From Auriscalpium vulgare (lineage: Eukaryota; Basidiomycota; Agaricomycetes; Russulales; Auriscalpiaceae): 64,000 bases of DNA. The stretch spans positions 1,240,001-1,304,000 of the forward strand of contig JAHBBC010000006.1 of NCBI GenBank assembly GCA_019915015.1. The letters run 5' to 3'. How positions within the stretch are numbered: position 1 is the stretch's first letter; every line of letters begins with the position of its first letter. The notes under the pieces were generated by a model. That model made no database searches. It was not told the origin of the DNA and saw nothing but the letters and a program-made list of their open reading frames with translations. Shown here piece by piece: positions 12,318 through 20,576 of the stretch. Both the position numbers and the translations under genes were made by a program.

Positions 12318-12337
12318 AGGTTTTTCCCGCAACACTA
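12318..12337 (-). repeat. hAT right terminal inverted repeat
   Basis: Reverse complement starts TAGTGTTGCGGG, the common TAGTG/CAGTG opening of hAT ends. Confidence 0.88.
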
Positions 12338-12345
12338 GGTACCGC
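12338..12345. repeat. Target-site duplication, right copy
   Basis: GGTACCGC directly after the right terminal repeat; identical to 7000-7007. Reading the host gene with only one copy keeps its frame. Confidence 0.9.
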
Positions 12346-13441
12346 GACACTGGCAGACGCGCGTGCAGAGCACGTGCTTCTTGCCGCGAGGAAAATAGGC
12401 CGAGAGCGCGCCGCCATCTTGGCGGGCTTTGCGCCTCCGCCCCACAGAGATCGGGACAAGGAGCGAAAGGATGGCGCGGCGTCTGCCAGTGCGCCAAAGA
12501 CACCCAAGAAGATGCCCATCGCCGGTCCCAGCGGATCAACTACCGGGGTCATCTATCTGAACAAACCAGTCCCGAATGTCGTCCCTACAGTCTCTGCAGC
12601 CTCCAGCTTCTTAGTGTCGACTCCTCAACCTGCCAACAAGTCGGCCCCGCAGGAACTGGCGAGAAATAACCAGCGAACACCCCTCGATTCCTTGCTCACA
12701 GCGGCTCGATCGATGCAGGACGATGAGGGAGACGAAGAAGATGGTGACGAGGCAGCACCAGGACCGTCTAATAAGCCCTTGACAAGGTCACGGTCCTCGG
12801 CGGTCCTCGACAGCCCACTGCCGGCCAAGCGGAGACGGGTGGCTGCCGCCCCCAGCGCATCTACACCGCGCCTTGTCTCATCTCGGTCCGCCCCAGGGCC
12901 AAGCAGGACGAGGTCCGCGTTGGACGTGCTCGCGGACCAGGCTGCAGTCTTCAGCTCGAAGGATCAGGACAAGGAGACCAGTCACGTGAAGGGGAAAGGC
13001 AAGGGCAAGGCAAAAGCAAAGGACGCTGAGCAGCCGAGCGACGCACCTTTGCCAGACAACCGCCCTCCTCCGCCGACCGGTTCACGGACCCGCCGTGCTA
13101 TCCCGGAGGTCGTACTACCCCTGATTACGCGCCGTCCGAACGTCATGCGCGCCCCAGCGCCCGACCGCGAGCCCTCCGACCCGCCATCTCGACACGCGAG
13201 CACCGCGCCACGCGCATCCGCGTCCCACTCGCAGTCACGCTCGCCGGCGCCGGCGCCTGCTGACCGCATGGATGTCGACGACGACGATGATGACGATGAT
13301 GCGGCCCGCCCCTCGTCGCCATCGCCCACGCTGCCGCCTGCGCTCGCGCGGGCCACAAGCAACCACGTGTATGAAGTTGCGAGTAAGGCGTCCAAGTCGC
13401 GGTCGCCGCCAGCCATGGACGAGCGTCGGGCGGACAGTTAG

Positions 13442-13767
13442 GTGGGCAGCAGGTCGACACGGTGGCTGCCACCGGTGTTTTGCAGTGAGACGATATCTTG
13501 TAGTATTTAGGCTTTCTTGGAATTTTTGGGTGCACAGGCCGGTCACCGGTCGTTCGGCATTGATTCGCCTGCTCAAACCTCAGGGCTCAGTCAGTCCTGC
13601 TGTTACTTTCGTGGCAATATTGTCCGAGTACAAGTATCGGAGCACTTGCTACTAGTTCGGAGCACTTGCCGAGCGCAACAGCCAAATAAGCGCAAATACT
13701 GCTACTCACTCTGCGCACCTCCGACCGTCGCATACTTACCTTGCGTTGAGATTGAACCATCTTCACC
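13442..13767. other. Intergenic region
   Basis: About 325 bp between the interrupted coiled-coil gene and NDUFA1, both plus strand. It contains an imperfect duplication of a TCGGAGCACTTG motif (near 13635 and 13656), probably promoter sequence; nothing else seen. Confidence 0.45.
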
Positions 13768-14213
13768 ATGCCTGTTCCATGGGAGGCCCTCATCCCCTTC
13801 GGTACGCAACAACCAGGCAAGGCTCACTAAACCGCCGAACTCTGACCGTCTTATGCAGGCCTGGTGACCGTTATGTTCGGCACTGCAGGGACCCTGCTGA
13901 ACGTCTCAAAGCGCGCTCAAAATGAAGGGAAGGTGCGTATACCATCACTTCATTGTGCACCCAGGCTGACCATTGCTCGCCGCCTTCTTCGCACTGCCAT
14001 GTGTTCACCCGTAGGCACCACGGTACCACGTCGATTCATGGGAGGGGATGATGATGGACAGGGACAGACGCCTCACAGGGCACGCCCGGAAACAAAGTGT
14101 GAGTGATCTTTCTCGTTGGGCTTGTGGTATGCTCATCAACATTACAGGACAATCCTACCGCACCAGACGGCTTCGAGACCAGCAGCGCGTGGTACTCAGA
14201 ACCAGCACAATAG
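13768..14213 (+). CDS. NDUFA1: Complex I subunit NDUFA1 (MWFE-type)
   Basis: Small membrane-arm accessory subunit of mitochondrial NADH:ubiquinone oxidoreductase. Four exons (13768-13801, 13859-13932, 14015-14098, 14148-14213) give 85 aa. The start MPVPWEALIPFG leads straight into a single transmembrane helix (LVTVMFGTAGTLL), followed by the basic NVSKRAQNEGK, then PRYHVDSWEGMMMDRDRRLTG, which matches the conserved R-Y..D.WD..M..RD.RLTG block of the family. Length fits the 70-90 aa usual for this subunit. No cleavable presequence is expected. It ends 65 bp from the convergent lipoate ligase gene. Confidence 0.86.
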
Positions 14214-14278
14214 AACTTCTCCCACCATCCGCAAACTTTCAATATCATATTACATCTCGCAGAGAAGGGTCCGACAAC

Positions 14279-15750
14279 TCAGGTGCTCATTTCGTGAACC
14301 AGCCAGCGATGTACGTCACGCGCCAGTTCTGCCCCAACAGATGGCTCCGTATCATCTACGAACGCATACCGCGCCCCTTCTATCTGCTTGCCCACGTCCG
14401 CAACCACGTCTGCCTTCGCATCGTCATCAGTTGAAACTGTGCAAGACAGTATGACGCCATGCTTTGAGCGGATTTCAGCGTTCTGTCGGCAACAATGAGT
14501 CCAGTGTTTCGAGCGCGGTAGAATACTGGGACATACCACTACACCACATTCGAACTTCCGCTGCACCGTATATGTGAACTCTGGTGTTTGACCGAAAGCC
14601 CAATTCCAGCTCTTGTAAAGGCAGCTGTCAGCGTCCGTCCCGAGAGCACACTGCGCCACCACTTACCGGCAGCTCGTCCATTCCGTGAAGAATTTCTGGT
14701 ATGCTCACCGACTCTGAATCCTCATGAATCTCATAGACCTGCGGGGGAAAAAAAAAAAACGTATCAGTTTGACTTTAACGCGAAGACGCGCCGGCTTCAG
14801 CTCGTACTGGCTCGTCCACGCCGTATTCTTCACGGAATGCTTGGACTGTCGCATTCATGAAAGCATCATGGGTGATCTTCGGCTGGAATTCTCGCAAGTT
14901 TCGTACGGGCGACCGGACGGACGCGACGCCTCTTGTCACCATCGTGTCCTATACCAGCTTTATACTTCCAACCTGTCCAGATATTAACATTTATATGCGT
15001 ACCTTATTCACGTGCAGAACATCGCCAAGTGTATCCAGGCGAGTGGAAATTAGCATGGTGCCGTGGTGGTATGCGCGGTCCTTGACGATCTTGTACGCTG
15101 ACCCCGACACGTATAAATAGCACAGAAATCGTCAGGATAATCGCATAGACGGCGCTGCCGAGGGAGAACTCATCTTGTATGGCCCAACACACACGTCATT
15201 CCGGTCGTTGACGTCCGCACCGATGTCGAGCGACCGCACGGCGCGTAAGACGACCTGCGCGGTCGCGTGCCGGTCAAACGAGTTGCGCGGGAGGTGAATG
15301 GAGAAGTTTGTGTTCCCCGTATCCTACATATGCCGCGTTAGAGAGTTCTGTGGAAGATGACATAGAGCAATCGTACGTGAAAGACCGTGCCCCCACCGCT
15401 CCGCCTCCGTATAAACGGGATGCCTGCGCGCTTCAGCGCCGGCATGTTCACCTCCTTCCATGGGTTCTGGTTGCGTCCTATGACCACACACGGGTCGTCG
15501 CGGTACAGCAGGAGGAGTGGGGCGCTGACATCCTTGTTCTTGAATAGCCTGGGATACTGGTTACAATGCGAATTGCGTGGCAGTAAAGCACGGGCGCGAA
15601 CCAGTCTTCAAGGGTAAGGTTGAAGTATGGATTAGTTGAGGTTGATACGTAGATGCTGTGGTCCGCGTCCAGACATGTTGTTCTTGATGAAGAGAACTGG
15701 CGCGAGTAGGGGCTGAGGCGGGTGAGGGTGGAACGGAAGACGGAGATCAT
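14279..15750 (-). CDS. Mitochondrial lipoate-protein ligase A
   Basis: Attaches or transfers lipoyl groups to E2/GcvH proteins in mitochondria. The start MISVFRSTLTRLSPYSRQFSSS is a typical amphipathic mitochondrial presequence. Family motifs follow in order: NPYFNLTLEDWLF, LLLYRDDPCVVIGRNQNPW, RRRSGGGTVFHDTGNTNFS, RNDVCVGPYK, SGSAYKIVKDRAYHHGTML, and a C-terminal accessory domain (SWNWAFGQTPEFTY ... HGVILSCTV). RRSGGGTVFHD and the Lys of K-V-SGSAYK belong to the lipoyl-AMP site. The intron between CVGPYK and VSGSAYK (15111-15173) has AT-AC ends instead of GT-AG; the others are GT-AG. The stop is at 14279. It lies convergent with NDUFA1 and 241 bp downstream of NDUFA8 on the same strand. Yeast and animal relatives are AIM22 and LIPT1. 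Confidence 0.88.
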
Positions 15751-15991
15751 AATTATTGTCCGGACCCCGAGCCGCGTCCTCTGCAAGAGCACCCGCCGAC
15801 CTCAGAAAAACATTACATCTACATACTCGAGAGATAACCATGGACACTTCAGAACCTTTCTTTTCAGGGAGCCCGAGGCCACACAGTATTTATGTAAACT
15901 CAGGCCAGTATAAACTCAGGCTGTAGCCAATCACGCAGTCTCCGGGAACATCCATTAGATTATAAGACATCCCAAGCACGCCTTTCTATGC

Positions 15992-16765
15992 TCATTTCTG
16001 CATGCGCCCGAAGAATGGCTTCTCTACCTCATGTACCGGAGTCTGACCTGCAGGCGTCCCAGGAATGGTCTTCACCAGGCCCTAAAAACCCAGCATAAGC
16101 ATGAGACACAACAAAAGCGAGAGACAAACATACGAGCTTCTCAAACATGCACTTGTTCAGCACACGTTCCGGTTTGCGGCACGGCGCGTACTCCTGCATG
16201 GTTGTGTCCAATAAGTCTGGCTTTAACGCCCGTACAGACATTGGACGAATGTACGCACTTGATTGTTGAGCTCTAGACACTGCCAATGCTCCTCGAACTG
16301 CTGCAGACAGTTCTCGCGCATCTTGGTGATCCTGAAGGGCGAGCGGGTATGGATAATGTAGTGAGTTTCGGCTGGAGCATCAATCAGACAGAAACACGCA
16401 CAGGTCTGTTGCGCATCGTGTTACGCGGCGTCCTTCCTTCAAGCAATGTGCGGGGTCGCGGTTCTCCCCCTTGCAGAGCATGAAGTCCTCTGTTCAACCC
16501 CATCAGCCACTACCTAGCACCATTTCCACATCCCTTCCCAGCCGCCACCCCATCGCTCCAAAGCGTTCCATGCGCTGCCCTAGAATCATAAAAGCTACAC
16601 ACACGCACCATTGTACTCCTTGCAATACGCGCCGAAGAAGAACGCCGCGCTCTTGAGCGGTGCACTAGTAGCGCCGACCTCCTTGACCTTCGGGATGGAG
16701 GCGGGGAGCGGGGTGGGGTCCTTGTAGGGCTGGGATGAGGAGGCGCCCTCGTGGAAGGTGCTCAT
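15992..16765 (-). CDS. NDUFA8: Complex I subunit NDUFA8 (twin CHCH, PGIV/20.8-kDa type)
   Basis: Accessory subunit of mitochondrial complex I on the intermembrane-space side. Exons on the minus strand begin at 16765 (MSTFHEGASSSQ) and, after four short introns, end at the stop 15992-15994. The mature sequence has the family core TPLP-SIPKV-E-GATSAPL-SA-FF, then cysteine pairs in YCKEYNEDFMLC, CLKEGRRVTRC, CLQQFEEHWQC and CRKPERVLNKC, the repeated CX9C pattern that is oxidised by Mia40/Erv1 on import. The C-end GLVKTIPGTP is also conserved. There is no presequence, as expected for a Mia40 substrate. Its start is 212 bp from the divergent gene at 16978, so they may share a promoter. Confidence 0.88.
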
Positions 16766-16977
16766 CGTCGTCGTCGGTGGTGGACGTGCAAGGCGTTGGC
16801 AGCGTTCGGGGCGCCGGCGTCGCCGCCGGTCGATGCCGATAGTGCCGGCCGGACCGGCGCTCGTCCGACGGACGCGACGCGACGCGTTGTGTTCTCATCG
16901 TGCTCCTGCCAGTCGACGCCATGGTACGAACGGAACATGTTCGATCCGCCGCGCATGTTGTTCTTACTGACTTTGTG

Positions 16978-17503
16978 ATGCAGCCGCCCCGCGCTCAGCC
17001 CAAGATCTTCCAGATCCTCGTCAAGACGCACAAGCTCACCGTCTTTTGCACATTCCCGAGCTCTACGACACTGGGCCCTGTAAAGGAAGAGGTCTTTTCC
17101 GCGCTCACAGACGGTGTGGCACAGAGAGTCGAATTCCCGACTGTCTCGAGCTTGGACGACTTCGTGTTGGCGCGGGAGCTGAAGGAGAAAGGGCAGGGCA
17201 CAGGGCGGTACGAAGCGCTGAAGGACAGTCAGGTCCTGAAAGATGTTGCCAACAACTGGGATGTGCTGTATATCCAATTCAAATCTGAAGACGGTAAGCA
17301 TGTCCTCTTCCTCGTATTGTCTGAGGGGTTATGCATCGGTTGCGACAAATACAGGAGAGCTGCTACCGATCGAAGTCACACTCCCGTCCCTGAACGACGA
17401 CGATGATGTAGAAAGTATCCCGATAGAATACCCAGAAGAGATGGACCTGGCCCCCGACGCTGGGTCGAGTAGGAAAGGCAAGCGGAAAGCGCCTTCCAAC
17501 TGA
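16978..17503 (+). CDS. Small conserved protein, ubiquitin-like-fold candidate
   Basis: Two exons (16978-17293, 17355-17503; intron GT-AG) give 154 aa. The N-terminal part, KIFQILVKTHKLTVFCTF followed by PVKEEVFSALTDG, has the two-strand plus helix pattern of a ubiquitin-like domain, and WDVLYIQFKSEDGELLPIEV gives later strands. The C-tail is acidic then basic (DDDD ... RKGKRKAPSN) and looks disordered, possibly nuclear. I do not recognise a named family. It is convergent with NDUFAF3, 114 bp apart, and divergent from NDUFA8. The start was placed at 16978 because the frame above it lacks conserved character, although an in-frame ATG at 16921 exists. Confidence 0.62.
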
Positions 17504-17617
17504 GTCCAGTATGTTAAGCATCCCGACGTGTGGTTGTTATCTGTACTGCTGCTTGTAACATCAATTTGCTTTTTGCTCGCAAATCGTATGCGCCGCAAGT
17601 CACGAGAACAGCCGGTC

Positions 17618-18235
17618 TTACGCCTTCCAACGCTGTAAAGAGTTGTACGGTAGCAGGGCCGCTGCGACTCGGCGGCCTTCTTCTGCGAGCAAATTGTATG
17701 TTGTGCACGCATTCCACTTCATCGATTGGGTCAGTGAGAACGTAGCCAAGAGTGTCTCAGATGGACGTACTGTGTCCATGACGTCGACTTGAATGCCCAG
17801 CTGGTTCAGATACTGCCTCAGCGGCGCTGGCGGGGGCACAACCGATCTCCCAGTTCCAAGCAGCAGAATCTCTGCGGAAAATAACGTGTCAGTAGAGGAA
17901 AATAACCTTAGACGAGACAACAAACCCGGTCGCGGCACCACAGCCTCGAAGACCTCGAACCGGTCTTTGTCCCAGTCCTGCCACAACGTCGCCGGAACGT
18001 CCCACAGGAAGACCTTCCCCTCCAAAAAGATCGAGGCCCCTGGCAGAATTGTCCCGTCCTGCAGCTCGATGCCTGCAGCCGTCATGGACTTGACCTGGAC
18101 GGGTGGTGGAATTTCGCCTGCGAGGATGTTCGTCAGGCCCGCCCATGTCTTTTCGCGCCGCGGTAGGGATGCATGTAGAGAGCGCGTCAAAGGGCGATGG
18201 TGTAAGGCAGCAGGTCGCAGTATTCGCGCAAGCAT
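17618..18235 (-). CDS. NDUFAF3: Complex I assembly factor NDUFAF3 (DUF498/Mth938 domain)
   Basis: Mitochondrial assembly factor for the early complex I intermediates. The ATG at 18235 gives MLARILRPAALHHRPLTRSLHASLP, a clear presequence; a longer frame up to 18322 is less likely. Domain marks: GGTILPGASIFLEGKVFLWDVP-like strand region, VPRPEILLLGTG, PLRQYLNQLGIQVDVMDT, NACTTYNLLAEEGRRVAAALLP, which is the diagnostic C-terminal motif. Spliced length is 169 aa. Two introns, near 17885-17938 and 17719-17772, are each 54 nt and contain no in-frame stop, so an unspliced message would still read through; splicing is preferred because it restores the conserved RPEILLLG and MDTWNACTTYN. It is divergent from SWC4 (234 bp). 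Confidence 0.86.
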   Translation of the reverse strand: MLARILRPAALHHRPLTRSLHASLPRREKTWAGLTNILAGEIPPPVQVKSMTAAGIELQDGTILPGASIFLEGKVFLWDVPATLWQDWDKDRFEVFEAVVPRPGLLSRLRLFSSTDTLFSAEILLLGTGRSVVPPPAPLRQYLNQLGIQVDVMDTVRPSETLLATFSLTQSMKWNACTTYNLLAEEGRRVAAALLPYNSLQRWKA

Positions 18236-18469
18236 TTTGGCGAGTACTGTCGCGGTCACTGTCAGAGGAGACGCGTCCAACGCCGGCGCTGACGTCGACG
18301 AGCGCCGGCGGCATTTCCTCATCTGGAAAGACCCTAACCTCAGCCCTCATCGGACGCTCGTCGACGACGCCGACAGCGACGGCGGCAATTCAGTAGCGTG
18401 CCGCTCAACTTCCCTAACCTTCACCTTCACAAGACAGTACTTTCCAAAGGCCCTCTTTCCGTAGCCACC

Positions 18470-20336
18470 ATGGCCGGCGGTGCATCCGCTGCCGACGTTC
18501 GCAGTATCCTCTCGCTCCCCGCCTCCTCTACCCCGGGACCCTCTCAGTCAAAGAAATCTGCCACGTCCACAAAGAAACCTGAAGGGATTTCCAGGGAACT
18601 CTACTCCCTCATCGGCGCGTCGGCGCCCACATTAGCGGCCCAGGTTGCGAAGCCACGCTTAAAGCAGAAGCCCAATCTCGGAGGCGGCGGGAAGGTCAAG
18701 TGGTGCGTGACTCTGCTTTTCCTCCTTAGAGACGGAGTTCTCAGCGAGCGAGTATCCAGGCAGTGGCGGAACTTCAAGAACGGTGCCCGGACGGATGGGC
18801 TGGAGTTGGGCCATTGGGTCAAGGCGCATACAGACCCGGAGGCAGGTACGTCGGGATAAACGCGTCTGCCGCCACCTGCTGACTTCGCTCAGAGTACCCG
18901 TTTGCAAAATACAACGTGAAGGGCACAGAGTACACGTACTCGCAAGACGATTATACGCGTCTGTTAGAAGGTGTGGACGAGGTGCAGCCAGCCAGTAACC
19001 GTTGCTCACGCCCTGCTCCCATAGATCCTGCATGGTCGAAAGAGGAGACCGACTACCTGTTCAGCCTTGTGCAAGAATTTGACTCGCGGTTCTACATTGT
19101 CGCGGACCGGTATGAATATCCAGGTGGCACAGAGCGGTCGATGGAGGTACGTCGAAATGCAATACCATCGAGGTTGTCACTTACACGACAATGTTAATGC
19201 AGGACTTGAAAGACAGATATTACAGCGTGTGTCGAAAACTTATTCGCAACCGGCCATGGGCAGGCGACGAAGCGAGCAAATCGCAGCTAATTTCGAGCTT
19301 CCAATTTGACAAAGGCAAGCAGCCCGGTCGCATCGCACACCCGCCGCCTCCCTGACCCTCTCGCAGACCGCGAAGTCACGCGCAAGAAGTATCTGTCTAG
19401 TCTTGAAGACCGCACACCAGAACAGCTGGCTGAAGAAGAAGCGCTGTACGTCGAGCTGAAACGGCTAGAGCAGACAGAGCGGCGCTTCAAGAAGGAGCGC
19501 GACGAGCTCCTGCGGACACTGGCGGGCGTCGACTCCGGGCTGCCCGACCTCCCATTCGACGAGGACGGGCCGCTCGGCGACCCCAAGAAGCGGAAGAACG
19601 GGCGGCTTGCCGAGCTCGAGAGCCCCGCGACGCCGTCGAGCGCGACGTTCGCTGCGCCGCCGCCCCGCCGCGCACAGTCCGCCCGGTCCATCGCATACGG
19701 TGCGCATCGCCCGCTCCTCTCCCTGCCTCTCGCTCACACCTCACGCAGACGCCCTCCACCTCATCTCGCGCACGGACCCGCCGCCCGCGAGCGCCTCGAC
19801 GACGAAGGCTTCGCACCAGGCCGCAACGCTGCGCTCGTTCAAGATCGCGTACCCCAAGTCCGCGGTCGCGGCGAAGGTCACGCAGGTAGTCGCGGAGCTC
19901 GGCGTGTCGCTGAACCGCCTTGTCGTGCCCTCGCGCGACACGCTCGCGCAGCACGAGGCGCTGCTCGAGGCCGCGAGCGCGCTCGTCGAGACGAAGAAGG
20001 TCGTCGACCGCGTCGACCAGGACATCCGCGTCGCGCGCGCGCGCCTCGGGCTCCGCGAGAGCGAGGGCGCGGAGACGCCGATGGAAGTGGACGGGGAGGG
20101 CGGAGGGAGCGCGCCAGCGGTGCTGCCGGAGGAGAGCCGGGCACAGAGCGTGGTCAGCACGAGGAGTGCGCGGAGTCGGAAGCCGGTATGTGTGCTTGGT
20201 CTCATCGAGACGTTGCTGTATGCTGAGGGGTTGTGCACAGACGGGAGCAAGTCGACGCTCGGGCTCCGTTTCGTCTGTCGATGCGTCTGTCACGTCGACA
20301 ACCCGCGCGGGGACCAAGCGACAGAAGCTCAGCTGA
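18470..20336 (+). CDS. SWC4: SWR1/NuA4 complex subunit SWC4 (DMAP1 homologue)
   Basis: Nuclear subunit shared by the SWR1 H2A.Z-exchange and NuA4 acetyltransferase complexes. Eight exons join in frame to 498 aa: 18470-18702, 18760-18845, 18893-18970, 19025-19146, 19203-19314, 19367-19699, 19749-20185, 20241-20336. N-terminal marks are MAGGASAADVRSIL, GISRELYSLIG and a WRNFKNGARTDGL-LGHWVK strand block; the SANT/Myb-like domain is DPAWSKEETDYLFSLVQEFDSRFYIVADRY ... LKDRYYSVCRKL; then a Lys/Glu coiled coil (LEQTERRFKKERDELL), and the DMAP1 C-terminal region with KVTQVVAELGVSLNRLVVPSRDT and LVETKKVVDRVDQDI. The tail is Ser/Thr/Arg-rich. Intron 5 (19315-19366) has a GC donor. A basic tail TKRQKLS ends the protein. 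It is convergent with the branching-enzyme gene. Confidence 0.9.
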
Positions 20337-20576
20337 TCTCTAGCTCTGGTTCAATTCCTCTCGGTCTGTGTTGTTTCCGTCCTTGTATTCCTACTTTTGC
20401 TTTTGGCTATCCGTGAAGCGAAGTGCAAACACTTGCTTGAAACTGCATACTTATGTTCTCAGACAACATTCTAAGGTGGTAATACAGGTGCGTGTGCGCA
20501 GGGCACCCAGGCACTTGGAACTCGACGATAACGTTATTGGCATAACAACAAGTCAACTCCTTTTCACAGCCCACTT

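Larger units (their letters stand above)
7008..12337 (+). mobile_element. Complete hAT-superfamily DNA transposon, 5,330 bp
   Basis: Ends are inverted repeats beginning TAGCGTTGCGGGAAAAAACC on the left and, read inward from the right, TAGTGTTGCGGGAAAAACC; they differ by one base and the length of an A run. Both ends are flanked by the same 8 bases, GGTACCGC, as expected of hAT elements. The 100-130 bp inside each end are packed with GGTAC/GGTACC/ATACC motifs, likely transposase-binding subterminal repeats. The single large gene inside is in the same orientation as the host gene. Intact gene, matching ends and perfect target duplication point to a recent and possibly still active copy. Confidence 0.9.
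6032..13441 (+). pseudogene. Coiled-coil protein gene interrupted by a hAT transposon
   Basis: Host gene of unknown function. Exons: 6032-6271, 6401-6535, 6585-6641, 6691-7007, then the transposon, then 12346-13441. Skipping the element and one copy of the 8-bp duplication gives one frame of 614 aa, with the codons RRGTATLADA running across the join. The N-half is helical: LSDILQALS, then a run of charged heptads (EEERARWEAERL, ELERQVSTLEQDNKALRQK) expected to form a coiled coil. The C-half is disordered, rich in S, P and basic residues, with KGKGKGKAKAK, RTRSALD and a poly-Asp run; it looks nuclear. As it stands, the frame reads into the terminal repeat and stops at 7029, leaving about 250 residues with the coiled coil. 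A frame opened by an ATG at 12122 in the transposon runs through the right end into the C-half. I do not recognise the family. Confidence 0.7.

Noticed and set aside
14742..14760. Run of A bases as a possible poly(A) tail of a retrocopy
   Set aside because: On the minus strand it is the pyrimidine tract before an intron acceptor in the lipoate ligase gene.
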